From Natrinema amylolyticum (GTDB lineage: Archaea; Halobacteriota; Halobacteria; Halobacteriales; Natrialbaceae): 64,000 nt of DNA. A program made the translations under genes and the position numbers. This document shows positions 35,623 through 44,350 of the stretch, one piece after another (position 1 is the first letter of the stretch; every line of letters begins with the position of its first letter). Location: NCBI RefSeq assembly GCF_020515625.1, contig NZ_JAIWPJ010000001.1, forward strand, positions 868,001 through 932,000, given 5' to 3'. The notes beneath the pieces were generated by a model. It ran no database searches and was not told the origin of the DNA. It worked only from the letters and a program-made list of their open reading frames with translations.

Positions 35623-35664
35623 TAGTACGCATTTAGAACTGTTGCTAAGAACACCACATATGCA

Positions 35665-35679
35665 TGTGCAAATTGCACA
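35665..35679. promoter_or_regulatory. Palindromic operator candidate between divergent genes
   Basis: TGTGCAA-A-TTGCACA is a perfect 7-bp inverted repeat around one central base. A second, imperfect dyad (CACATATGCATGTG) abuts it on the left. It sits between the winged-helix regulator and the rightward genes that begin at 35782. Binding by that regulator is an inference. Confidence 0.5.
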
Positions 35680-35722
35680 AGAATTAAGATGGGGACAGTC
35701 CTATTAGATAGCAAGTACGGAT

Positions 35723-35759
35723 GCCTCAGTAGAATCTGAGGCCGGTGTTTCAGGCACCG
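35723..35759. other. Two adjacent perfect hairpins upstream of 35782
   Basis: GCCTCA (35723-35728) pairs with TGAGGC (35737-35742) around an 8-nt loop. CGGTG (35743-35747) directly follows and pairs with CACCG (35755-35759) around a 7-nt loop. The stems touch with no spacer and end 22 bp before the ATG at 35782. They could fold in an mRNA leader, or act in DNA form as a replication or transfer origin. Confidence 0.5.
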
Positions 35760-35781
35760 ACCCGTGCTGGAGCAACCAGCA

Positions 35782-36156
35782 ATGTCAATTACGACTACTG
35801 CACACGAAACAATTTCGGATGGGCAGCAGCACGACATCGTCCTCGAGCAATCAGGGAGCTACTACGGTTACCTTGGAAAGGACGGTGAGGGATTCCATCA
35901 CCACATCGATGAAGCCACGAATACCGTCTACGTGACGTTAGGCCGCGCTGAGCGGTTCCTCCCAGCTAACGCAGGAGTGTACTGGTTTCGCGTCCGTGGT
36001 GAACCAAATCATAGAGAAGAACTCGAGCGAGACGAAGACCGTGACAGGTGGGTTGCGTATGTCGACTCGGTCAGAGGCTGGATAGATCGTCCGGTCCCCA
36101 TCGACGTCAATGGATTCTTCGCTGAGATGCACACTGCAAAGGGTGATCGGCGATGA
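35782..36156 (+). CDS. Hypothetical accessory-element protein
   Basis: A 124-residue protein from the ATG at 35782 (ATG at 35764 would add six residues). It is beta-rich: QHDIVLEQSGSYYGYLGKDG, NTVYVTLGRAERFLP, GVYWFRVRGEPNHREEL, then WIDRPVPIDVNGFFAEM. No family with known function is recognised. Its stop overlaps the next start by 4 nt; four coupled genes follow in the order 124, 37, 79 and 303 residues. Confidence 0.6.
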   Translation: MSITTTAHETISDGQQHDIVLEQSGSYYGYLGKDGEGFHHHIDEATNTVYVTLGRAERFLPANAGVYWFRVRGEPNHREELERDEDRDRWVAYVDSVRGWIDRPVPIDVNGFFAEMHTAKGDRR

Positions 36157-36266
36157 CCGACGAGAATCGAGTCACCATCACACTCGAACTCGAGCACCCA
36201 ATCACCCCAGGAGATCTCGAACGGGCCTATTGCGAGATTCTCGAGCAGGCTAAGGAGGGTCGATAA
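36153..36266 (+). CDS. Very small hypothetical protein (37 aa)
   Basis: ATG at 36153 in an ATGA overlap with the previous gene, stop TAA at 36264-36266 in a TAATG overlap with the next. The sequence MTDENRVTITLELEHPITPG begins with a clear beta strand and continues with an amphipathic helix (DLERAYCEILEQAKEG). The tight overlaps on both sides argue that it is translated. Confidence 0.5.
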   Translation: MTDENRVTITLELEHPITPGDLERAYCEILEQAKEGR

Positions 36267-36505
36267 TGGACGAACTTGCCCTACAGTGGACGCCCGTCCA
36301 TGGCCCAATGCGAAAGCTCGTCTTCGAGCCACAACCCGAAGGTGAGTACGCGTGGATTCGCACCGAGTTCGAACTCTGTGAATCCCAGTGGCGAGAGGTC
36401 GGTATCGAGTATCTCGAAGAGGTTTCGTTCGTCAGTGGCGACGAAGAGGAAACGACCTTACGCCACGCACAAGCCCATCTCGAGAGCGGTGATGCTGATG
36501 AGTAG
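36266..36505 (+). CDS. Hypothetical accessory-element protein (79 aa)
   Basis: A 79-residue acidic protein (MDELALQWTPVHGPMRKLVF, then YAWIRTEFELCESQWREVGI). It starts in a TAATG overlap with the 37-residue gene, and its stop overlaps the start of the next gene. No motif is recognised; a small alpha/beta fold is likely. Its role is unknown. Confidence 0.55.
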   Translation: MDELALQWTPVHGPMRKLVFEPQPEGEYAWIRTEFELCESQWREVGIEYLEEVSFVSGDEEETTLRHAQAHLESGDADE

Positions 36506-37409
36506 TCCTGAACTCGGTGAGGTCGACATCAACACGCTCACAGAAGCGGTTAATCACCTCTATGAACAGAATAGACAGCTTATCGAGCGCGTCGATGGTC
36601 TCAAGTGCAACCTCGAACAGGCCAACGCCAAACTCGAGAGACTCGAAACTGAGAAAGCGGACCTCCAAGAGACGAACGAACGACTTCACGACCGGCTCGA
36701 TGACTGTGAGCAAACGACTACTCGGCTTGACGCGCTCACGGAGGCTACGTGCAAGCGAGCAGGTGCGAACAAACAGCGTATCGAAGAACTCCAGGCGCGC
36801 GAACTCGAGAAAGGTGCTCACCTCCTCACTGAGACCGTAGATAATCACGAGATCGATGTCGACGGAGGTCGCCTCGAACGGATCTCCAAAGACGACAGTC
36901 AAACCTACTATCGACTACCACAATCCGAAGATCCACTCGAACGCGGCAGCGTCACACTCGCTCACGGTGATTTACTTCCGGTCCAACAACTCGCCCGAAT
37001 GGACGAAGAAATGCTTCGCTCGACGGCTAACTCCCTTCCGACACGGCTCGCCGCAAAACTCTGGAGAGCGAGAATGGACCCGAGCGCTGGCGACAACCCG
37101 TGGGAACCGGGCTGTAAGACCATCGCCGAGTATGTCAAAGCAAGTGACTTGAAACACTGGATCCGCAGGCAAGAGCCTGGGACGAGCGAGACGTATGCGA
37201 AGAAACTCGTCTCTCGGGTGATCGACGCTGTGCTCGATCTCTCGAAGCATCGCGTTGCGGTTCGCAAACGAACCGAGCGAAAGAACGGTCTCGAGTACAC
37301 CGAACGGCGGCTCGTACTTCCCACCAATGCGGAGATCCCCGGTGAGTCGCCGAAGCGGAACAAGACGGAACAGGACCCGGGGACAGCTGGCGTCCACGGC
37401 TCCCCGTAG
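36498..37409 (+). CDS. Coiled-coil protein of the accessory element
   Basis: A 303-residue protein from the ATG at 36498 (ATG at 36492 also possible); the in-frame sequence upstream is a shadow of the preceding gene. Residues 8-95 form a long coiled coil with heptads (LYEQNRQLIERVDGLKCNLE, LETEKADLQETNERLHDRLD). The C-terminal 180 residues are basic and include LARMDEEMLRSTANSLPTRL and KTIAEYVKASDLKHWIRRQE, perhaps a nucleic-acid-binding part. Haloarchaeal plasmids and proviruses carry proteins of this type; function unknown to me. Confidence 0.65.
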   Translation: MSSPELGEVDINTLTEAVNHLYEQNRQLIERVDGLKCNLEQANAKLERLETEKADLQETNERLHDRLDDCEQTTTRLDALTEATCKRAGANKQRIEELQARELEKGAHLLTETVDNHEIDVDGGRLERISKDDSQTYYRLPQSEDPLERGSVTLAHGDLLPVQQLARMDEEMLRSTANSLPTRLAAKLWRARMDPSAGDNPWEPGCKTIAEYVKASDLKHWIRRQEPGTSETYAKKLVSRVIDAVLDLSKHRVAVRKRTERKNGLEYTERRLVLPTNAEIPGESPKRNKTEQDPGTAGVHGSP

Positions 37410-37601
37410 ATAGCAGGAAGGATCCACCCTCGAGAGAGCCAGACACCTCTCTCCGACATACCAAAGATAACGCTAGCGGTTGCCTATCCGGCTCGGTAGC
37501 TGTGGCTGTCCCTGCTCGAGCAGTCTCGCAGTCGAACAGTAGCGACGGCCTCGAGTCAGTGTCTGGAGACGACAGCTGTCCATGGACGGTGACTGATTCG
37601 C

Positions 37602-38014
37602 CTAGAGCGTGTCAAACGAGTTGATCACGTCACTCGTCGAGTACGTAACGACCAGGTCCTGTTTGTCGAAGTCAGAATCGTCACTCCAGATGACAGCATC
37701 GCTGGCGATCGCACACGCGAGGTACAGCACATCGTTAGGATCGGTGTCTCCGATTGCTGCTTCCGCTGTCTCGATAACCAGATGGAAGTCGCTAGCAGGA
37801 ACGATCTCAATGTACTGAAACAGGAGGTCGATGAACTGTGCTACTCGGTCCGGTTCCATTCCGGATTTCTCCACGATCAGGTCTTCGTAGTTCTCGACTT
37901 CGTGGACAAACGCGGGCGTCAAAAGATCTGGTTCGAGTGTCACGATGAGTTCCCGCGTCTTTGAATCCGCAATAAGTGCTGAGATGACGACGTTGGCGTC
38001 AATGACAGCTTCAT
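37602..38014 (-). pseudogene. PIN-domain toxin with disrupted 5' end
   Basis: The body of the gene reads as a PIN domain: EAVIDANVVISALIADSKTR, LTPAFVHEVENYED, then DTDPNDVLYLACAIASDAVI and WSDDSDF, giving the usual acidic set. The frame of VIDANVV has no ATG, GTG or TTG at its beginning. The only ATG, at 38012-38014, is one base out of frame, so a single-base loss just after the start is likely. An internal ATG at 37943 would lack the first catalytic Asp. It follows an antitoxin gene by 9 bp. Confidence 0.6.
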
Positions 38015-38023
38015 TCGTCGAGT

Positions 38024-38254
38024 CTACTCCGATCCTTCTTCGACGCGCTTGCGTCCACGTTCGTTGATTCTATCAGCGATTTCCTGCACGTCGCGCTCGG
38101 TGAGTTCGCTTTCGCTGGTGAGTTCGTCCATCATTTCGAGCGCCTCAATCTTCTCTTGGATGGCCTGTCGCGTGACCTCGCTCCAGTTGATCTCCGGGTG
38201 CTTTTCCATTCGCTCTTTGAGCTCGTCGTCCACGTTGACCGTGATACTAGGCAT
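38024..38254 (-). CDS. Antitoxin-like protein (ribbon-helix-helix type)
   Basis: A 76-residue protein. MPSITVNVDDELKERMEKHP opens with a short beta strand and helix, and EINWSEVTRQAIQEKIEALE completes an RHH-like DNA-binding pattern. The acidic tail (SELTERDVQEIADRINERGR) would hold the toxin. It precedes the damaged PIN gene. If the toxin is dead, this is an orphan antitoxin, which can protect against related toxins of other elements. Confidence 0.7.
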   Translation of the reverse strand: MPSITVNVDDELKERMEKHPEINWSEVTRQAIQEKIEALEMMDELTSESELTERDVQEIADRINERGRKRVEEGSE

Positions 38255-38585
38255 ACAGGAATCTATGCAGGCACAGAATACTGTGTCTTTCGATGCACCT
38301 CATATTGAACGACATCGGGTTCATCAAACTAGATGGGACAATGCCAAATTCGGCACTGTCTATAGTACTCTCCAGAAGCGTCTACTCTCACTTCTCATCA
38401 GATCTTCGAGAGACAAGGAGACACGCTAATCTTCAGGGGGTGCCACTACGAAGACTTCCAGATTCTACTATAGGCCATATTATAGTATGAGTGAAAACTG
38501 CCAGAGACTTCATGGGTCGGCGGCCGCCGTGTCGCCAGCCTCTGGATCGAACAGAAGGTTGATCACGAGTTCGTCGAACCAGGAC
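38255..38585. other. Intergenic region with one small fragment
   Basis: Mostly without a gene. On the minus strand, downstream of and overlapping the primase-like gene's 3' end, a frame reads FVVCFLENVESWFDELVINL, LFDPEAGDTAAADP and stops near 38510. It looks protein-like but lacks an ATG; a GTG start would give about 32 residues. Otherwise I see nothing. Confidence 0.35.
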
Positions 38586-39761
38586 TCAACGTTCTCTAGG
38601 AAACACACAACGAATGATTCTCCAGAGGCGACCCCAAATCGATCGTGACTGAGTCACTTTCACGGGGTCAGACGGCGTCTCTCGGGTCGCAGTTCTTCCC
38701 TCATATGTCTCGAGCCGCCGCTCCAACTGTTCGATACGTGCTGTCTTCTCTGCCAGTTGCGTCTCGAGAGTCGAGGTCTGCTTTCGAAGGAGGGAAAGCT
38801 TCTCTGTGAGGTAGGCGTGTTCACGATCCGTCGGCGACTCGACCTCTTGCGTCTGTGTTGTACTCGACCTCGTCCCAGACGGCTCGTAGAACTCAGAGGT
38901 GTGCTCGATCGCGCGAGTAATGGTTTTCTCACCATACGTGGAGCCGTCTGCATAGTGGACGTGATACCACTTCGGGCGGTCTAGTTTGGATCGTCGAAAC
39001 AATCGGTCCATCTGGACGGCATGACCACCGGTCCAGAACGCGAGGAGACAACAGAGGGCCATATCTGCCTCCGACTGACTCGCGTATCCGGTGGTCGTTC
39101 CGTTCCAGAGACGTTCGAATTTGTCTCCATTCGATGCGTTTCGCGCCTTTTCGAGTAGTTCTTCGTCCGAGAGGGAAGGATTCGGATTCGATTCTAGTGG
39201 AGGCGTCTCGTGACGGTTGTCATCGGTCTCGCGAACGTATGTCTCGTGGACTTCCATAAGTCCGGTTTGTCGTGATTCGACTCGTGTCGGCGTTCCCGAA
39301 ACGTGATCGCCGGTGACCGTGAAGTATCGGGCGTGGTCGTACATCTCGACGTGACCGCATCGATTGCGGCCGTCGGGCAGTTCGCCAGTAACCAGAATGT
39401 GATAGCCAGTTCCTGAGGGTGAACTCTCCGTATACGAGTCTACTCGATTGATGATGCGCTTTGCTCGCTCGGTTGGTCGGCCAGTTTCCGGGTCGCGACA
39501 GTCATCAAGATCAATGCCGACGACCGGATCGTCGCTCGTGAACACGAATCCGAGACCATCGACTGCCGTCGAATTCGAATCCAAGTACTCGAGAGCGGTC
39601 TCGAGAGTACACCAGGTGTGGTCATTCGTCGTCGATGCGAAGTTCCCTGTCTGCGGGTCAATCGGGATCTTCGTTGGCTCTCCGTTCCGTTCGGCTTCCT
39701 CCCAGCAGATCCACTGGTCTCGAGCGCACAGCGTTTCCGGAATTGCGTTTTCGTCAATCAT
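38586..39761 (-). CDS. Primase-polymerase-like replication protein
   Basis: A 391-residue protein. Residues 1-160 resemble the phage NrS-1 / plasmid primase-polymerase fold: ARDQWICWEEAERNGEPTKI, GLGFVFTSDDPVVGIDLDDC with D84/D86 as likely metal ligands, and SYTESSPSGTGYHILV. Residues 190-290 (SQSEADMALCCLLAFWTGGH, RPKWYHVHYADGSTYGEKTI) match the C-terminal region of such proteins that precedes or replaces a helicase. The last 100 residues include a coiled coil (LRKQTSTLETQLAEKTARIE) and a basic hydrophobic tail. No helicase domain follows. It ends the leftward operon of the element. Confidence 0.75.
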   Translation of the reverse strand: MIDENAIPETLCARDQWICWEEAERNGEPTKIPIDPQTGNFASTTNDHTWCTLETALEYLDSNSTAVDGLGFVFTSDDPVVGIDLDDCRDPETGRPTERAKRIINRVDSYTESSPSGTGYHILVTGELPDGRNRCGHVEMYDHARYFTVTGDHVSGTPTRVESRQTGLMEVHETYVRETDDNRHETPPLESNPNPSLSDEELLEKARNASNGDKFERLWNGTTTGYASQSEADMALCCLLAFWTGGHAVQMDRLFRRSKLDRPKWYHVHYADGSTYGEKTITRAIEHTSEFYEPSGTRSSTTQTQEVESPTDREHAYLTEKLSLLRKQTSTLETQLAEKTARIEQLERRLETYEGRTATRETPSDPVKVTQSRSIWGRLWRIIRCVFPRER

Positions 39762-39766
39762 ATCTT

Positions 39767-41887
39767 TCAGTCAGAGTATCCTCGAGGACTCTGACCGCTA
39801 CCCTTGGTGCGGTCAGAAACATCGTCGGCGGTATCGCTAGAGTGGCCTGGCAACTGGGACTGAGACTGTGATTTCGGATCGAAGTCGATGACTTCTTTTT
39901 CGTTATCCAGCGCCCGAACTTCGATACCGCGCCACTCGCCGTCGACGCCGACGAGGGCCTCTGAGTAGCCCGCCAGATCGTTTCCGGGGACGGCGTCCTG
40001 GATGAACCGCATCTGTGCGGAATTGAGGCCAAATTCGTCGGCCCACTCGCGGTCCATTCCGTCGAGGTGGTGGAACTGCTTGATTGCACACTGGTCGATG
40101 ATCGCCTCTGACTCGGGATGCTGAAAGAACTCGTCGACGGTCTGGGTGACGAGACGGATCGAGAGATCGTGATGACGGTGATGCCGAAAGACGATCTCGA
40201 GATACTCGAGACTCGCTGCGTCTTGCATGATGTAGCGGGCTTCGTCAATAACGAAGACGACCTCCTTGTCCGTCTCTTTCGCTCGCTCGTAGACCGCCGA
40301 GATCAGCAGTTGCATGATGAGACTCGTACTGCCGCCGAGACTCCCCTCTTGTTGGGCGAGATCGAGATAGATCACCTTCTCGTCACGGATATCGAACTCC
40401 GTTTCCCGTCCGAGATTCTCATACCGGCCGCCCTCGTCAAAGGAACGTAACTGGTCGATGAGCCACGTCGCGTCCTCACGGATCTTGGTCGCCTCCTCGT
40501 GAGTGCGGACGACGTGTTCGTCAGGGTCGTCGACCATCCCCTCGAGAATATCGAGAGCGTCACGCATCGTCGGACTCTCGTTGTGGTGCGTCGCGATATC
40601 GTCGGTGATTCCCTTGTGGTCGTAGGCGCTCTCGATCGCCGTCTCGAGCGTCGTTCGCCGATCGCCGAGTCGAATCCCGCGGAGTGCGAAGTAGTTCGAG
40701 AGGAAACTCATCACGCTATCGAGCTTTTCTCGGTAGGGGCTGGCGTCTTCCCCCATCGCTCGCTGTACTCGTTCGGGTGTCGGCTTGATTTCGAGTGGGT
40801 TCAGACCCATGTTCCCACCGATCGTAATGCGCTCACCGCCGAGGGCTTCGGCGACGCCTGCCCAGTTGTTCAGCGGCTCTAGGATGATCCCGATGCAATC
40901 CTCGCTGTGTTCGATCGAGCGGATGAAGTTCTGCTTCGCGCCGAACGATTTACCCGAACCGGGATCACCGATCGTGAACATCGCATACCCGTTTTCTCGA
41001 GCGAACGGGTCGATCACGACGGGGCTCTGATTCCGCCAGTGATCGCCGAATTCGACGCCACCGTCCTCGAGGATCGTCGCATTGTGTGGTGACGCTAACA
41101 GCGCACCGACGGCCCCGCCGAGTGCAGTCGCCTCCCGGCCGAGGGGATTGGGACCGATCGGTGCCGTCGCCTGAATCGCGAGATCTTGCTTGCAGATGGC
41201 CGTCTTAGGTGAGAGCCCTGCCGGTTCCTCGCGGAGGCGACTCTTGACGGTGCGGACGGCATCCCGAAGCTGGTCACGAGTCGCCGCACGGACCGTGATG
41301 AACGTTCCCTGGTCGAACACGCGACTGCCGTTCTCGACGCTCTTGTAGGTCGAGACCGCCTCGACTGCTCGCTCCTGAAGGTACGCACCGCGTACGCTCT
41401 GCTCGAGGTCTGCATCGGCTCGGAGATCGTCTGCGACCCGCTGGAGTTCGTCACGCGCCTGTTGCTGATCCTTCGGCGTGATGTGAACCGTCAGGTCGAA
41501 CTCGACGTCGGTGAGCTCGAACAGTTCGTTGAAGTACCCGTCTTTCGGGTAATCGGGATAGTCGGCGATATACAGCGTGGACGTCCATTGGTTGCCGACA
41601 CGCGCGGTACGGGTATCCCACTCGATCGCTGCCGGTGCAATCGCGTGCCTGTGCTGTTCTGCAACGTCATCGAGAAGGGCACCTTCGTCGAGCCCATTTT
41701 CGAGACGCTCTTCATTGAGCAGTTCACCGAGTTCGATCTCTTCGACCTCCGCTGCATGCCAGCGATCCCATGCGATCTTCGCAAGGAGCGTGAGCGCAGC
41801 GGTGATGCCCAGATAGAGAGCGAGACCGCTCTGCGTTCCGGGATCGGGGACCATGACTGCGTTCACGATCGAGAGATGGCCGGTCAT
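39767..41887 (-). CDS. virB4: VirB4/TraC-like conjugation ATPase
   Basis: A 706-residue protein. One N-terminal membrane helix (GLALYLGITAALTLLAKI) precedes a VirB4-like N domain and then a RecA-like ATPase core. Walker A is GDPGSGKS at 307-314, Walker B is EVVFVIDEARYI, and the sensor region is LSIRLVTQTVDEFFQHPE. The C-terminal tail is polar. VirB4 energises assembly of type IV secretion pili and DNA transfer. The four genes behind it in transcription order upstream encode membrane and secreted proteins, all with overlapping ends, so this is the motor of a type IV secretion-like system. Confidence 0.88.
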   Translation of the reverse strand: MTGHLSIVNAVMVPDPGTQSGLALYLGITAALTLLAKIAWDRWHAAEVEEIELGELLNEERLENGLDEGALLDDVAEQHRHAIAPAAIEWDTRTARVGNQWTSTLYIADYPDYPKDGYFNELFELTDVEFDLTVHITPKDQQQARDELQRVADDLRADADLEQSVRGAYLQERAVEAVSTYKSVENGSRVFDQGTFITVRAATRDQLRDAVRTVKSRLREEPAGLSPKTAICKQDLAIQATAPIGPNPLGREATALGGAVGALLASPHNATILEDGGVEFGDHWRNQSPVVIDPFARENGYAMFTIGDPGSGKSFGAKQNFIRSIEHSEDCIGIILEPLNNWAGVAEALGGERITIGGNMGLNPLEIKPTPERVQRAMGEDASPYREKLDSVMSFLSNYFALRGIRLGDRRTTLETAIESAYDHKGITDDIATHHNESPTMRDALDILEGMVDDPDEHVVRTHEEATKIREDATWLIDQLRSFDEGGRYENLGRETEFDIRDEKVIYLDLAQQEGSLGGSTSLIMQLLISAVYERAKETDKEVVFVIDEARYIMQDAASLEYLEIVFRHHRHHDLSIRLVTQTVDEFFQHPESEAIIDQCAIKQFHHLDGMDREWADEFGLNSAQMRFIQDAVPGNDLAGYSEALVGVDGEWRGIEVRALDNEKEVIDFDPKSQSQSQLPGHSSDTADDVSDRTKGSGQSPRGYSD

Positions 41888-42978
41888 CAGTCGTCCCTCC
41901 GTTCGTGATCGATAACGGGTTGCTCGCGGATCGCGGCGTCGCCGTCGGTGTGTTCCTCACCGTTCCAGAAGTCCATCGAGAGGACGAACAGTTCGACCGT
42001 CGTCAGTCGACGGGCGGACCACCCCGGCGTCTTCTGGACGAACTCCGTTTGGATGGCCCGGCAGCGATCGTCCAGTTTATCGAACATCGCCGCCCTGATC
42101 TCGGCGTCGGCCATACTCTTTCGCCGGGTCACGAACGGATTGAACAGGAACCCGATTCCTGGAAACGTGGTGAGCTTCTCGGCTGGCGAGCGCTCGTCCT
42201 GATAGCGGTTGTAGACCTCGAGTGGGGCGACCGAAACGCCGAGGAAGTACCGAAGCTGTTGAGTCGCCTCGAGCTCGGTCGGGCGTCGCTCGCGATACTC
42301 CTCGAGGAGTTCCCGGAAGATCGGATTTCGCTTGACGTCCTCATCGGTAAGCCGGTCGTCGATCCGGTCGACCAATCGCTCGACCGGGAAGGAACGCGTC
42401 GTCGCGTGGAACGTGAGTTCGAAGTCGAGTTCGCGGTTCGCGAACTCCTCACCGAGGCGCTGTATCTGTGCCCAGTCACCGGACATCGCGAAATCCATGT
42501 TCCCGGGATCGATCTCGAGGAGCGCTTCCATCGCGCCATCGGTTCGTTCGATGGAACCGGCACCCGGCCACGCCCGGCAGACGTTAGTGAGATCCTGTGT
42601 CCGTTCGTCAGGCTGGAACGGCGTGTAACTCACGAGACCGCCGTCCGTACTCGCTTCGTCGGAATCCGAACTCGATCCGGTACTGTAGGTGAATCTGGGT
42701 CGTTTGCAGTAGTATCGATAGAGATCGCCTAGCCACGTCGATGCCGGAAGATGGCTCGGTGACGAATAGACGACCGCACCGCCTGCGATGACTCCCAAGA
42801 GGACGAACGGAAAGATCGCACCCTCGAGTCCGATGAGGCCACCGACGAGGAGGCCACCGATCGGAAACCCGAGTAAGATGTAGACGTCACCTTCTTCGAT
42901 ATTGAGGAGTGGAATTCGATTCGCTTCGCCCAGTTCATCCATGATTCGACGGCCGGCCGCGTCTCGTTCTTGCGTCAT
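41887..42978 (-). CDS. Membrane-associated T4SS-like component
   Basis: A 363-residue protein. Two adjacent membrane helices near the start (DVYILLGFPIGGLLVGGLIG and FPFVLLGVIAGGAVVY, about 30-75) match a VirB3/PrgI-like layout. A soluble region of about 270 residues follows (LEIDPGNMDFAMSGDWAQIQ, RELDFELTFHATTRSFPVER) that resembles the N-terminal VirB4 domain. In several Gram-positive and archaeal systems a PrgI-like gene precedes virB4, as here; its stop overlaps the virB4 start. The assignment is by layout, not by strong sequence identity. Confidence 0.65.
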   Translation of the reverse strand: MTQERDAAGRRIMDELGEANRIPLLNIEEGDVYILLGFPIGGLLVGGLIGLEGAIFPFVLLGVIAGGAVVYSSPSHLPASTWLGDLYRYYCKRPRFTYSTGSSSDSDEASTDGGLVSYTPFQPDERTQDLTNVCRAWPGAGSIERTDGAMEALLEIDPGNMDFAMSGDWAQIQRLGEEFANRELDFELTFHATTRSFPVERLVDRIDDRLTDEDVKRNPIFRELLEEYRERRPTELEATQQLRYFLGVSVAPLEVYNRYQDERSPAEKLTTFPGIGFLFNPFVTRRKSMADAEIRAAMFDKLDDRCRAIQTEFVQKTPGWSARRLTTVELFVLSMDFWNGEEHTDGDAAIREQPVIDHERRDD

Positions 42979-44111
42979 CAGTAGTATCCCGGGTCGTTCT
43001 CAGTTCGACGGTACGCCGGGACACCGTCCTGGCCGTACGCGTCTGTCGCAACGTTGTCGTGGTCGGTTCGTCCGTCGGTACTGCCGCTCGCTTGGGATGG
43101 GGAACCCTGTTGGCGCATCTTCGAGACGGCGGAATAGCCGACGGCCGCTTTCGGTCCCCATGTCGCTGTCGTCGCTGCGGCAGCAGGGCCGGCAACGACA
43201 CCAGCGCTAATCGCTGCACCTGCAGTTACGCCTACCTTCGTCGTCGTGCCGATGATCTGCGCCGTCATCGGGCTGGCGTACGCGAACAGTTTCCAGACGA
43301 TGACGATCGAGAGGAGCGGGAGCGTGACTGCGATGAGGGTGCTCAAGAATGAGCTGTTCGGAATAAGGACAGAGTCCGCCCCCTCGCGGAAGAGAAGTTC
43401 GTAGCCTTTGAACAACAGCGCCACTGGAATCGGCATGATCGCAAGCGGCACGAACTTCATACAGACCGTTTTCGAGATATGCGAAACGACGGGAAGATTG
43501 CCGTATGCCAAAGCGATCCCGATCGGCATCGCATAAATCAAGATGTACAACATGATCTCGCGGAGGAAGAATAGGGCTTGAAGGATCCACATCGCTGTGG
43601 CACCGACTCCCGTCAGAAAGAGAGCGAGAATCGGGTTCGAAATGCTCGTCAGGAGTAACCCAGTCATCGCATCGATAACGGTTGCAATGTCTGGGAGGAG
43701 TGCAATCGTGAAACCGTCGACGAGATAGAGGACCAAGACGGCGAGCCAGTACCAGGTTACGATCAAAAAGGCACCCGTCCACGCGCTTCGTTTCGCCTTT
43801 CGAGTCTCATACGTACTGCCGATATTGAAGATTCGAATCGTGTGTCGGCCTTGGACACACGCTACGAGTAGTAACAAGGCGACGAGCATGATATCGCCGG
43901 CGACGAGGCTGCTATGGATTTCGACCCAGGGCACGTTCGTTGGCTGTCCGAATACGAACGCACCATCTGTTTCCGGGGTTGGCGTCCCGAAAATCTGGGC
44001 CGTGATCACGTTGTAGCCGTCCGTTAGTCCCTCTTGGAACCAGTCTATGATCTTGTCAACTGCATCTTCGAACCATTTGATCCCGATATCCGAAAGCGAC
44101 CACGGCGACAT
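42978..44111 (-). CDS. VirB6/TrbL-like polytopic membrane protein
   Basis: A 377-residue protein. About seven hydrophobic helices span residues 65-300 (DIMLVALLLLVACVQG, WYWLAVLVLYLVDGFTIALL, ILYAMPIGIALAY-like IYAMPIGIALAYGNL). An amphipathic N-terminus (WFEDAVDKIIDWFQEGL) precedes them and a Gly/Ala-rich, Ser-rich tail follows. The layout matches VirB6/TrbL proteins, which form the inner-membrane channel of type IV secretion systems. It overlaps its downstream neighbour (virB3-like) by one base and directly abuts the 79-residue gene upstream. Confidence 0.65.
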   Translation of the reverse strand: MSPWSLSDIGIKWFEDAVDKIIDWFQEGLTDGYNVITAQIFGTPTPETDGAFVFGQPTNVPWVEIHSSLVAGDIMLVALLLLVACVQGRHTIRIFNIGSTYETRKAKRSAWTGAFLIVTWYWLAVLVLYLVDGFTIALLPDIATVIDAMTGLLLTSISNPILALFLTGVGATAMWILQALFFLREIMLYILIYAMPIGIALAYGNLPVVSHISKTVCMKFVPLAIMPIPVALLFKGYELLFREGADSVLIPNSSFLSTLIAVTLPLLSIVIVWKLFAYASPMTAQIIGTTTKVGVTAGAAISAGVVAGPAAAATTATWGPKAAVGYSAVSKMRQQGSPSQASGSTDGRTDHDNVATDAYGQDGVPAYRRTENDPGYY

Positions 44112-44350
44112 TATGCTGCCTCCTCGGTTTCGATATTACACGCTTCGGCGTCTCTCTCGAGGTACGGAATCATGCGATCGGGATAGTCAATTGCCGGAGC
44201 GAGTTTGGCGACTGCACTGCTCTGGATGGCATCACCTCTCGAGCCGCCAGAATCACTCGAGGGAGTGTACCCGGAGAGAGCGGCGCTGCTTCCAGCGAGG
44301 ACGCTCTCGAGGGCGATGTGTCTGTGTAGGGTGTACTGCTCGTGTGTCAT
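44111..44350 (-). CDS. Small hypothetical protein in the T4SS-like operon
   Basis: A 79-residue protein from the ATG at 44350, which sits in an ATGA overlap with the gene upstream; the frame is open further but that part is antisense-like. The sequence has a helical start (MTHEQYTLHRHIALESVLAG) and a Ser/Gly-rich middle, and ends RMIPYLERDAEACNIETEEA. No family recognised. The strict overlaps on both sides imply that it is expressed with the system. Confidence 0.55.
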   Translation of the reverse strand: MTHEQYTLHRHIALESVLAGSSAALSGYTPSSDSGGSRGDAIQSSAVAKLAPAIDYPDRMIPYLERDAEACNIETEEAA

